This document shows positions 8,379 through 16,800 of a DNA stretch of 35,604 bases, piece by piece. This stretch comes from Planctomycetaceae bacterium (GTDB lineage: Bacteria > Planctomycetota > Planctomycetia > Pirellulales > Pirellulaceae), in NCBI GenBank assembly GCA_012959465.1, contig DUDC01000064.1, forward strand, positions 1 to 35,604. Direction: 5' to 3'. Both the position numbers and the translations under genes were made by a program. Each line of letters opens with the position of its first letter. Position 1 is the stretch's first letter. Under the pieces are notes generated by a model. It ran no database searches, was not told where the DNA came from, and worked only from the letters and a program-made list of their open reading frames with translations.

Positions 8379-10145
8379 TCAGGAGTCGGGCGTGTCACCC
8401 ATTTCCCTACGGCGCTCTCGATATCGATAGGCCAAAAACACGGGGACGCCCAAGGCGATGAAAAAGAGTCCCGTGCGCGATTCGAGTTCTTGGTTTTGGT
8501 AGATCTGCATCATGAACCAGACATAGACCGTTAAGAACGCGATCGGCACGACGGGATAGCCCCAAGTCCTGTAGGGTCGTGTGCGGTTCGGCTGCCGAAA
8601 TCTCAGAATGATCACGGCCAGGACACCAAGCATATAAAAGATGCTCGCGGAGAAGATCACAAAGTTCGTCAGCAACCCGAAGATCGAGTCGTTTCGCAGG
8701 CTGGCGATCACCACCGGCAGGAGTTTTTCCTTGTTCATCGCAGCGGTGCCGACGTAGATTGTCACCGTTGCCGAGGCGGTGTTGCCCTCAACGTCGACCA
8801 GCTCGTAGTCGAACATGGCGATATCGTGGAAGTCGCTCTGAGGTCGGTAGGTGAAAGTGCCATTCTTCTCGAGTGAAACCTCACCGCTGGATGGTTGAGC
8901 GAACGATTCGATAGAAAGTGTGCTCCGGCCCCAATCATTGGCCAGGACATCACCGGTTACAGGCTTATCCTTGTCGGTGCTGTACGTATCGTCTACGGCG
9001 TCCGGTTTCTCGGTCATGACGAACTGCTGGGCGCCAGCGACGGCGAGCACCAGGCCGATCGACATGACGGCCATGACGATGATCGCAAATGCTGGCGTTC
9101 GAAAGGTGGCGTGAACACGACCCAGGGAGCGAAAAAACACCTTGTCTCGTCCCATGGCAAAAGTCACTCGAGGTGCCTGCAACAGGTTGGTGTTGATTGC
9201 ACCGAACGTGCTGCACATGATCACGGCCGACATTGCGGCCAAGCCTCCCTGCCCAAAGAGCTTCTTCAGCATCTTCTCGGCGGCGTGATCTCCGGCCGTT
9301 TTCATTTCCGACATGGAAAGAACACCGTGATAGGCGAAATTGGCGGCTAGGTAGAGCACAATCAAGATGCCGATGCCCACGAATAACGCCCGCGGTATGT
9401 TGCGGTGCGGATCCCGAACTTCCTCGGCAAGGGGAGTGATGCCGTGCCAGCCGTTGTACGCCCACATCACGGCCAGCAACACAACACCGATTTGAGCAGC
9501 GAGCCCTTTAGTTTCCGGTGCGACGGTCGTCGAGTAGTTAGAGACGTCGATCGTTCCACTCACAAACGGAATCAAGATGAAGGGGACAATTGCAACCAGA
9601 GCCAGGAATACGGCTTTGACAATCGTCACGACCAATTGCAATCGGCCGCCTAACAGCACGCCTAGAACATTGATCCAAGCCATGATCACGATCAGGCTGA
9701 TCGCTAAGAGGATCTGCGTACTCGGCGTCAAAATTCCACCTAGAGCCAGACTAAGTGAACCCACGAATGCTACCGCCAATGCTCCGATCGATGCTGGTTT
9801 TCCGAAAAAGACCTCGGTCCAACCAAACAGGAATGCGACCGGCTTTCCGTACGCCTCGCGGAGATAGACGTAGAGCCCACCGGCTTTGGGATACATCGCG
9901 GCCAGTTCGGCAAAACAGAGACCACCTAAAATACAGAGCAGACCACCAAACACCCAGACGGCGATGATAACACCAAAATGCCCGGATTCGCCGGCGATGT
10001 TTCCCGGCTTGAGAAATATCCCCGACCCGATCACGTTGCCGACCACGACCGCCGTCGCGATCCATGGACCGAGGGCTCGAACAAGTCCCCCTGGCGACGC
10101 GGCCGTCGAAGAAAAGTCGGCGTTATGATCGTCGATTGTAGCCAA
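8379..10145 (-). CDS. APC-family amino-acid permease with an inserted Ig/cadherin-like domain
   Basis: A cytoplasmic-membrane amino-acid transporter of the APC (LAT/SteT-like) family. I favour the TTG at 10145 (588 residues), which has AGGA 8 bases upstream; an ATG at 10241 would add 32 residues without a ribosome site. The first helix carries ALGPWIATAVVVGNVIGSGI, the unwound substrate-binding GSGIF region of LeuT-fold carriers. AFAIIVMAVMSIGLVLAVAG is about TM9 and FVIFSASIFYMLGVLAVIIL about TM10. Between them an extra domain of about 85 residues (about 380-464 from the TTG) begins DAVDDTYSTDKD, continues GDVLANDWG and GTFTYRP, and ends ASATVTIYVG, the pattern of Big_9/cadherin-like Ig repeats. 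By topology this loop faces outwards. The adjacent PLP enzyme suggests an amino-acid substrate. Confidence 0.9.
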   Translation of the reverse strand: MATIDDHNADFSSTAASPGGLVRALGPWIATAVVVGNVIGSGIFLKPGNIAGESGHFGVIIAVWVFGGLLCILGGLCFAELAAMYPKAGGLYVYLREAYGKPVAFLFGWTEVFFGKPASIGALAVAFVGSLSLALGGILTPSTQILLAISLIVIMAWINVLGVLLGGRLQLVVTIVKAVFLALVAIVPFILIPFVSGTIDVSNYSTTVAPETKGLAAQIGVVLLAVMWAYNGWHGITPLAEEVRDPHRNIPRALFVGIGILIVLYLAANFAYHGVLSMSEMKTAGDHAAEKMLKKLFGQGGLAAMSAVIMCSTFGAINTNLLQAPRVTFAMGRDKVFFRSLGRVHATFRTPAFAIIVMAVMSIGLVLAVAGAQQFVMTEKPDAVDDTYSTDKDKPVTGDVLANDWGRSTLSIESFAQPSSGEVSLEKNGTFTYRPQSDFHDIAMFDYELVDVEGNTASATVTIYVGTAAMNKEKLLPVVIASLRNDSIFGLLTNFVIFSASIFYMLGVLAVIILRFRQPNRTRPYRTWGYPVVPIAFLTVYVWFMMQIYQNQELESRTGLFFIALGVPVFLAYRYRERRREMGDTPDS

Positions 10146-10307
10146 CGAGGATTTCCTGTTGCGATTTTTGACGGCAATAGCAAGCTGGGAGTGATTGTGG
10201 ACGGAACGACGACCGAAAGCAAGCAAACAGAACACGGCCATCAGCGGGCCGTTTGACCGTCCAATTCGCTCCGGTTACGATCACACGAGGATCTAACCTT
10301 GGGGGAA

Positions 10308-10327
10308 AATGACCAAAGTCATTGGTC
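10308..10327. promoter_or_regulatory. Overlapping inverted repeats, candidate operator
   Basis: AATGAC-CAAA-GTCATT (10308-10323) and GACCAA-agtca-TTGGTC (10311-10327) are two overlapping perfect 6-bp inverted repeats in the gap between the divergent permease and PLP-enzyme genes. One element could regulate both genes. The support is symmetry and position only. Confidence 0.35.
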
Positions 10328-10396
10328 GTTTCGTCACTGCGGCCCCAGCAAGCTCTCCACGACACAGATGTGGCAGTCAGCGATCAGGAATCTTCG

Positions 10397-11488
10397 ATGA
10401 ATAAAATTGATGTCGCTGTCCATGACGTCCTTTTGCGACTTCAGGCATTTCCCCGCTGCCCTCTCGCGCACCTGCCAACACCATTGGAAGCGATGGAGCG
10501 ACTGTCAACACATTTGGGGGGCGTCTCGCTGTTCGTCAAGCGAGATGACTGCACCGGTTTGGGATTTGGTGGCAACAAGGTTCGCCAATTGGAATTCTAT
10601 TTTGGCCAGGCGTTGAAATTAAAAGCCGATACCGTCCTCATCACGGGCGCTGTCCAGTCCAACTTTGTCCGGACGGCCGCAGCGGCCGCACGGCGAATGG
10701 GAATGGAATGTCATATCCAGCTGGAGGAGCGAGTACCGGATGTCGATGCACTGCACCGTTCCTCTGGCAACGTCCTGCTGAGCCGTATTCTTGGTGCGAC
10801 GCTGCACTCCTACCCGGTCGGGGAAGACGAGGCCGGGGCCGACGCAAAGCTGCACGAGATCAGTGAGCAATTGCGACGCCAGGGTCGTAAGCCCTACATC
10901 ATTCCGCTCGGTCAAGGTCACGATCCCCTGGGTGCCTTGGGGTATATCGATGCGGCTGTTGAGCTGATGACCCAGTTGGACGAACGGTCCCTTCAAATCG
11001 ACCACCTGGTCGTCACGTCCGGAAGTGGTGCCACGCACGCCGGGCTACTGTTTGGGCTACGGGCTTTGGGCAGTCAAATCGAGGTTACCGGCGTCTGCCC
11101 TCGCCGGGACGCACAATCTCAACAACGTCGCATTGAGGGACATCTAGAAAAGCTGACCGCGATGCTAGATTTCGATCCCGGCATCGAATCAAAGGAGATC
11201 CGCCTAACCGATGTTTCACTCGCACCCGGTTACGGTCAACTGAACGACGCGACGATCCATGCGTTGCAATTGACAGCCCAATGTGAAGGCCTGTTTCTCG
11301 ATCCCGTTTACACGGCCAAGACGATGGCTGGTCTGTTCTATCTGGTCGAGAAAAATGAAATCGACAACAATATATTATTCTGGCATACAGGTGGCCAGCC
11401 AGCATTGTTTGGATACGGCGACGCGTTGGTTGACGTGGAGGCCGATCTTGGCAGTCTACCATCAGCAACGGCAAGAAACGGCCCATGA
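10397..11488 (+). CDS. PLP-dependent D-cysteine desulfhydrase / ACC deaminase family enzyme
   Basis: A 363-residue fold-type II PLP enzyme. The ATG at 10397 has AGGA 7 bases upstream and is preferred over the frame opening at 10322. Motifs are FVKRDDCTGLGFGGNKVRQL, where the Lys of GGNK forms the Schiff base, ITGAVQSNFVRTAAAAA and VTSGSGATHAGLLFG (phosphate-binding loop), and LDPVYTAKTMAGL. These are typical of the D-cysteine desulfhydrase/1-aminocyclopropane-1-carboxylate deaminase family, which removes ammonia (and H2S from D-cysteine). D-cysteine desulfhydrase-type activity is more likely than ACC deamination in a planctomycete, but the sequence does not settle it. It is divergent from an amino-acid permease, and its stop overlaps the next gene's start by 4 bp. 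Confidence 0.88.
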   Translation: MNKIDVAVHDVLLRLQAFPRCPLAHLPTPLEAMERLSTHLGGVSLFVKRDDCTGLGFGGNKVRQLEFYFGQALKLKADTVLITGAVQSNFVRTAAAAARRMGMECHIQLEERVPDVDALHRSSGNVLLSRILGATLHSYPVGEDEAGADAKLHEISEQLRRQGRKPYIIPLGQGHDPLGALGYIDAAVELMTQLDERSLQIDHLVVTSGSGATHAGLLFGLRALGSQIEVTGVCPRRDAQSQQRRIEGHLEKLTAMLDFDPGIESKEIRLTDVSLAPGYGQLNDATIHALQLTAQCEGLFLDPVYTAKTMAGLFYLVEKNEIDNNILFWHTGGQPALFGYGDALVDVEADLGSLPSATARNGP

Positions 11489-12258
11489 TCCGCAACTGCA
11501 TCTTGACATGTCTCGTGTTCTCGACCGGGCTCGTCTACGGCCAACAGAGAATTCCGGAGTTTGCGCCGGACCAAAGTAGGTTGCCCGCGCCGCCGCCGAA
11601 AGGAGCCGTCGCGTTGTTCAATGGGAGCGGCGTGAATCAGTTCCTCAGCATGGCCGGCACAGCCGTTGATTGGCCGGTTGCCGATGGTGAGATTGTCTCC
11701 ACTCATGGCGCAGGCAACAAGAACCATATTGTTTCCAAGTGGCATTTTCGTGACGCCGAGATCCATGTTGAGTTCATGCTGCCCGAAAGAGGATCGGGGA
11801 ACAGTGGCATTTACATCCACGGCAACTACGAGTTACAGATCCAAAACTCGTTTGGCAAGAAAAACGTTGAGATGGGAGACATCGGCGCAATTTACGGGTT
11901 CTCGAAACCCCTTTTGAATGCCTGTCGCAAACCGGGTGTGTGGCAGGTTTATGACATCCGCTATCGAGCCCCTCGACGTAACGCCATGGAGACGATCGTC
12001 GAGGAGGGCTGGATCACGGCTTGGTTGAATGGGAAGAAGGTCCAAGATGACGCCCGGATCGGCGAACCAAAATCCGTGTATCATCCGTTCCGTTACGGCT
12101 CAACGCCGTACTTGCAGAAAATTTGGAAGCAGCAGAAACAGACAATGACCGGCCCAGTTTTCTTGCAGGATCATAGCAATGCCGTCCGCTTCAGAAACGT
12201 CTGGGTGAAACCGCTGGACGACCGGGCGTTCCTGTACGAAGAAAACGGCGAACGCTAA
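11485..12258 (+). CDS. Secreted DUF1080 (3-keto-disaccharide hydrolase-like) protein
   Basis: A 257-residue secreted protein with a signal peptide (CILTCLVFSTGLVYGQ, about residues 1-20) and one DUF1080 domain. This is a concanavalin/LamG-like beta-sandwich that is abundant in planctomycetes and is associated with 3-keto-disaccharide hydrolysis in some members. Family features are ALFNGSGVNQFL, the HFRDAEIHVEFMLP strand, GSGNSGIYIHGNYELQIQNS, and the late VFLQDHSNAVRFRNVWVKPL strand. The ATG overlaps the TGA of the PLP-enzyme gene (ATGA at 11485-11488), so the two are translationally coupled although their functions are not obviously related. Substrate unknown. Confidence 0.93.
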   Translation: MIRNCILTCLVFSTGLVYGQQRIPEFAPDQSRLPAPPPKGAVALFNGSGVNQFLSMAGTAVDWPVADGEIVSTHGAGNKNHIVSKWHFRDAEIHVEFMLPERGSGNSGIYIHGNYELQIQNSFGKKNVEMGDIGAIYGFSKPLLNACRKPGVWQVYDIRYRAPRRNAMETIVEEGWITAWLNGKKVQDDARIGEPKSVYHPFRYGSTPYLQKIWKQQKQTMTGPVFLQDHSNAVRFRNVWVKPLDDRAFLYEENGER

Positions 12259-12268
12259 GATAGTTCAG

Positions 12269-12286
12269 CCGCGGGGCGCTAGCGAG
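12269..12286. repeat. Possible degenerate copy of dispersed repeat B
   Basis: CCGCGGGGCGCTAGCGAG resembles the CCGCAGGCGCTAGCC end of the copy at 7349-7377. It lies just after the DUF1080 gene in the 200-bp gap between convergent genes. The match is short and could be chance. Confidence 0.3.
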
Positions 12287-12304
12287 GTAGTTGCCAAACC
12301 TCAA

Positions 12305-12318
12305 CCCACCGGCACAGG
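12305..12318. repeat. Dispersed repeat family C, second copy
   Basis: CCCACCGGCACAGG is the exact reverse complement of 5297-5310. Here it lacks the second hairpin arm that it has at 5287-5311. It lies between the convergent DUF1080 and coiled-coil genes. Confidence 0.45.
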
Positions 12319-12458
12319 GCCTGAGGGGGATCTGAATTGTGAACAGTGGCTCAACAACCTGTTCATCGCCGGCCATTGATTTTACGTTTGGCAGGCAGCC
12401 TTTCGACGGGCTGCTCAAATGTGTCGAACTCGTCGGCGTCGTGCCATTGTGATTCGTC

Positions 12459-13475
12459 TTAATTCGTCATTTTGGCCGCTTGATCCTCGATACTCTGTTG
12501 CAGCAACTTGAGGACTTCGGCCAACTGTTGCGGTTCTTTTTCAGCAACAAGTGCCAATACAGCTGCGTTCAACCGCAACGTCGTTTGCAGTGTGTCAAGC
12601 TGAACTTGGGTCACCAGCAGTCTCGCTTGAATTCTCGTTGTTTCTAGTGTCAAGGCAACAATTCTCTCACGCATCTCTTCGCGGCCACGCAGCCGCCCGT
12701 TTTCGGCTGCCAGAGTCATGAGTTCCTGGGTTAGAAGGTCGGCCGATGGTGAGCCAGCAGCGACTGGAGGACTGGGCGGGCTCGGAACGTTGATTGGTGA
12801 TGGAACTGCCCACGGATTCACGTCAGCGGATTCGGCGCGAGAGTCTTCTCGAAATTCGGAAAACGTCGCCTGCGCGATCGGCGCGGCTTGTGTTTCTGTA
12901 AAATACGGATTGGCGATAGGTCGAGAACCAACGTCAAACGATGGATGAACAAGCGATCCCAGTGGAGCCCGGGACAGTTCGGGAGGCGATGGCTGTGGAA
13001 TCGCTGCGAGAGGGAACAACCGAGCTGGCTCAACGTTCTCGATCGTCGCGGCTGGATCACTGAGCTCGGAAGCACTTTTTTCCTCGTCAACAGAGACCAC
13101 AACGGGTGTCGGTAATGCCGCTTCCGCGAGTCGATTAGGTCGCTTGGTCAACTTGATGTTGCCGACCCGCGCTAACTCGATCACCTTTACAGACTTTGGA
13201 AGTTCCCCCGTGTTCTTGAACAGATGTGCGATATATGGAATTTCGCCCAACACCGGTACACCGCGTTCTGCCGGTTCAGGCACAGCAATCGTCACTGTTG
13301 TAACGTCGAGGTGCTCCAACCAGCCGCTATGGACCGTCGTTGATCCATTGTCGGTGACCGTTACTTCGCACCACAACTTAGTATCGGTTGACCGTTTCGG
13401 CGCCAGGGTGTCAGCAATTGTCAACGTGGATTGCAGCGTGAGAGTTGCCAAGACAATGAGTGTGACGCGAAACAT
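12459..13475 (-). CDS. Secreted protein with secretin-type signature and C-terminal coiled coil
   Basis: A 338-residue protein that I do not assign to a named family. ATG 13475 is chosen because AAAGGA precedes it and the product opens with a signal peptide (FRVTLIVLATLTLQSTLTIA). The N-terminal part (about 32-105) is beta-rich and contains VPVLGEIPYIAHLFKNTG at residues 73-90. This closely follows the conserved VPxLGDIPxxGxLF motif of type II/III secretion and type IV pilus secretins, but there is no room for a secretin domain. The middle (about 115-245) is proline-rich and probably disordered. The C-terminal 90 residues, from about LLTQELMTLAAENGRLR, are a predicted coiled coil. It is divergent from the AsmA-like gene, which may mean a shared envelope role. 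Confidence 0.75.
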   Translation of the reverse strand: MFRVTLIVLATLTLQSTLTIADTLAPKRSTDTKLWCEVTVTDNGSTTVHSGWLEHLDVTTVTIAVPEPAERGVPVLGEIPYIAHLFKNTGELPKSVKVIELARVGNIKLTKRPNRLAEAALPTPVVVSVDEEKSASELSDPAATIENVEPARLFPLAAIPQPSPPELSRAPLGSLVHPSFDVGSRPIANPYFTETQAAPIAQATFSEFREDSRAESADVNPWAVPSPINVPSPPSPPVAAGSPSADLLTQELMTLAAENGRLRGREEMRERIVALTLETTRIQARLLVTQVQLDTLQTTLRLNAAVLALVAEKEPQQLAEVLKLLQQSIEDQAAKMTN

Positions 13476-13655
13476 GATCGCTTCCTTTCGATTTCGAGCC
13501 TCGGAGAGAACGGTACTTTCAGCTCCGCGATTGCTTTCGCTAGTAAATATAGGTGAACGGCTCCCCTCAACAAACACGAGTTTTTTTGCGCGATTTATCC
13601 AGAGAATGTGTCGTTTGCCCCACCGGTACAAGACAATGTGTCGGGTCTTGCCCAT

Positions 13656-13681
13656 TGATCACGTGATTTGATCACGTGATT
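13656..13681. promoter_or_regulatory. Two tandem 13-bp units, each with a 10-bp perfect palindrome
   Basis: TGATCACGTGATT occurs twice with no gap (13656-13668 and 13669-13681). Each unit contains the perfect palindrome ATCACGTGAT (13658-13667 and 13671-13680). Palindrome centres are 13 bp apart. Placed 180 bp before the coiled-coil gene and 155 bp before the AsmA-like start, it is a candidate operator for a dimeric regulator. Confidence 0.5.
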
Positions 13682-13709
13682 TTGCAAAACCCGAGGCTAG
13701 CGTCTACGG
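13682..13709. repeat. Dispersed repeat family B, copy 2
   Basis: TTGCAAAACCCGAGGCTAGC followed by GTCTACGG matches the reverse complement of 7349-7377 (one gap, two mismatches). It abuts the tandem palindromes. Confidence 0.75.
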
Positions 13710-13835
13710 CTCAAGTCCCCAGCAACAAGATCTGACATTGGTGGAACGGGGGCAGCGGCGTAGGATGTCGAATGCCTCAAACGAGTGTATCTTCCCTCGC
13801 CTGCCCCAGTGCCCGATTTTTCGTTCCCCCCCAAT

Positions 13836-16800
13836 ATGGACGTTCCCTCAACAGACCCTGCCGAAACACTGGCCACACCGCCACGTCGCCACCGCCGCGT
13901 ACGCTGGTTCCGCGTCATCATCAGCAGCTTAATCGTCGTCGTGGCGATCGGAGGACTGTTGCCAAGTCTCGCTCGGCCTTGGATGATAACGCAGATAACC
14001 GAGTCGATTCCTGGTGACGTGTCCATCGAAGACATTTCCCTCTCCTGGTGGTCGCCAGTAACTGCCAAAGGCATCACCATCTCGACCGACGATCAACTAT
14101 TGCTCAAAGTGGGCGAGCTCAAGACCAACGAATCTCTACTGAGACTGATCGTCACGCGCAGCGTCGAACACATCGACTTGCAAGATGCCACTTTGGAGAT
14201 TCGCCACACCGACACCGATTCCAATTTGGAGAGTTGGTTGCGACAGTGCCCCAAGTCGAAGGACTCGTCCACCTGGTCAATGCAAGTCACATTGAAAGGA
14301 GGTCAGCTGCGAATCTATCGCAGTGCTTCCGATCCCTCGCCATACGAAGTTTTGACAATCGAGGCGACCGCCGATATCAGCAGCACAAAACTGAACATCG
14401 AGGCGACAGGTGACTATCCGCAGACCGGCCAGAAACTTGAGTTGACCGCGATCGTCCTGATGGAAGAACAAACGATCAAGCTCAATACTCGTGGACTCGA
14501 TATTGCCGGCATCGAACCGTGGTTGTGCCGAGGGGCGCGTCAAAGCCGATTGCAAGGACAACTGTCGACAATAGCGAACATTCAGTGGAAGAAGGAAAGT
14601 GAATTCCACGCACATATCGAAGAACTTCGTGCTGATGACCTTGACATCGAGCTTCCCAGATTTGGCCTCAAACGAATCAACCTGTCAAACGTCGAGGCCC
14701 ATGTCCAAATCGTTTGTTCGAAAACCGGCGTTGCCTTGGATGGCAAAGTCGACTCCAGCATCGGCACACTCAATGCGGCAGGTATGCGGTTCAACTTGCC
14801 CAAGACTAGTGATGACTGGCAGGACATCATCGCGCCTCTGCGTGGCGGCTGTGACATCGAATTGCAACTGGCCGAAGCCGTCGCTGCAGCTCCATGGCTA
14901 ATTCCGGTCAAAGATGACCTTCAACTGACCGAGGGAACTCTCAAACTACGAATCCAGGCCGGAACGGAACCTACCGAACGACTAATCGCCGAGTTGTCTC
15001 TCGCCGACGCGAAAGCCCGTTCCTCAAATGCTCTGTTGGTTTGGGAAAAACCGATTCAATTGGCGATCGACATCCGCCGTGATGAACACATGCAAGTCGA
15101 GAACCTGAAGATAGACTCCGAGTTTGTTACCGCGCGGCTCAATGGATCGATCGAGGTCGGCAACGGCACCCTGTCTGGCGATCTTGGTGATTTGTACAAC
15201 GAGTTATCCCGTTGGATTGAGATGCCGATCGAGGCAATGGGCGGCAAACTAAGCGGTGAATTGCACTGGCGACTAGAACAACAGAGGATTGTAGCTCGTG
15301 GCGAATTGGATGTCTTGGACGCGGTCATCCAACACGATCAGACCTTGTGGTCGGATGCTCGGCTGCACCTGGACTGGAACAGTGTTGCGCAATTGAGCCA
15401 GGAGAAACGACCAGAAATACTGTCTGGTGATCTTGTTCTGTCGACTTCGCAAGGAGATCGGTTGGAATGGCACGCTCAACGAACTGAGGAGGGTCTGAAA
15501 TGGAACGGGGAAACGCATCTGCAACTCGCAAACCTGCCTCACCCACTCAAGAACATTGAAAAGACTCCCATGGTGATCGACGGGACACTCAGCGGCACCG
15601 CAACCGGCATCACCAACGACGACGGCATCCAAATTGCCGCCGTTGAGGCAACGGTCGATCGATTTTTTCTAGATGGACAAGAGATGTCGATCCGTGAACC
15701 AACGGTGATCTTCCGTGGCTCTGGCACGGTCCGCCCGAAGCTTCAGCAAGTGCATCTGGATCAGTTCGAATTCACGTCAACAACGATTGCTTTCGGTGGG
15801 CAACAATTGCTTGTGAATTGGACGGATCCTTCAAAGCTGTCATTTCAGGCCGCCGTTCGGGCGGATCTAAGCAAGATCGATCGCTGGATTCCGGTGAACC
15901 AATTGGCTCGAAACCGTTGGCAGGGTGAATTCGTTGGGAACGTCACAGTAATGCGAACACCGCAGCGGTCGTCGGTCGAGTGGACAGGGGTTATCGACCA
16001 GTTCTCAATCCAAAGCGTTCCGCCTGATGGGCATCCCAATGAGAACGACATCAACAGGATGGCACAAGAACCCACGACGATCTGGACCGAACAAGAAGTC
16101 AAGACGGCCGGTGAGTTGATCTATCAAACGGATGACGCCGCGTTGACCATGAATGTAAGTTTCGGCAGCGAGTCGCTGCAACTGACGCTTGACGGCCAGA
16201 TTTTGGACGTTACCGGACTACCAGTTGCGGATTTAACCGGCGACCTGACATACGACTTGGCTGCCTTGGAACCCAAGATCCAGATGTTACTGGACCCCTC
16301 TATTCAACTCTCAGGAAAAGGCCAACATCCGATTACTTTGCGCGGACCTGTCTTCAAGAACGCCACCCATACCTCAGCGGAACACTCGATCGTTCATAGG
16401 CAACTTGAGGGGACAGCAAGCGTCGCCTGGGAGTCGGTCAGTGGCTACGGGGCTTTCATTGGCAAGGGCGAGATGCGCGGAGAACTCAAGGACGGCAAGG
16501 TCACGTTCGCTCCCCTCGAGTGCGCGCTTGCAGGTGGTCAATTGAACGCCGAACTCTCGATCGATCTTCGCTCGTCGCCCGCACGTCTGTTGCTCATGCC
16601 TGGCCCGTTGATGAAAGACGTTAACATTACACCGAAAATGTGCCAATCATGGATACAATATGCGGTACCACTACTTGCGAACGCGACCCAAGCGCAAGGC
16701 CGTTTTTCGGCTCAGTTGGACCACGCCGAATTTCCCATCGATAGCCCGCGTGACGGGAGTGCGGCAGGCACTTTGCAAATTCATGAAGGCCGGATCGCGG

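Larger units (their letters stand above)
13476..13835. other. 360-bp divergent intergenic region
   Basis: This is the region between the coiled-coil gene and the AsmA-like gene. It contains two tandem 13-bp palindromic units (13656-13681) followed directly by dispersed repeat B (13682-13709). I see no RNA gene in the remainder. Confidence 0.65.
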
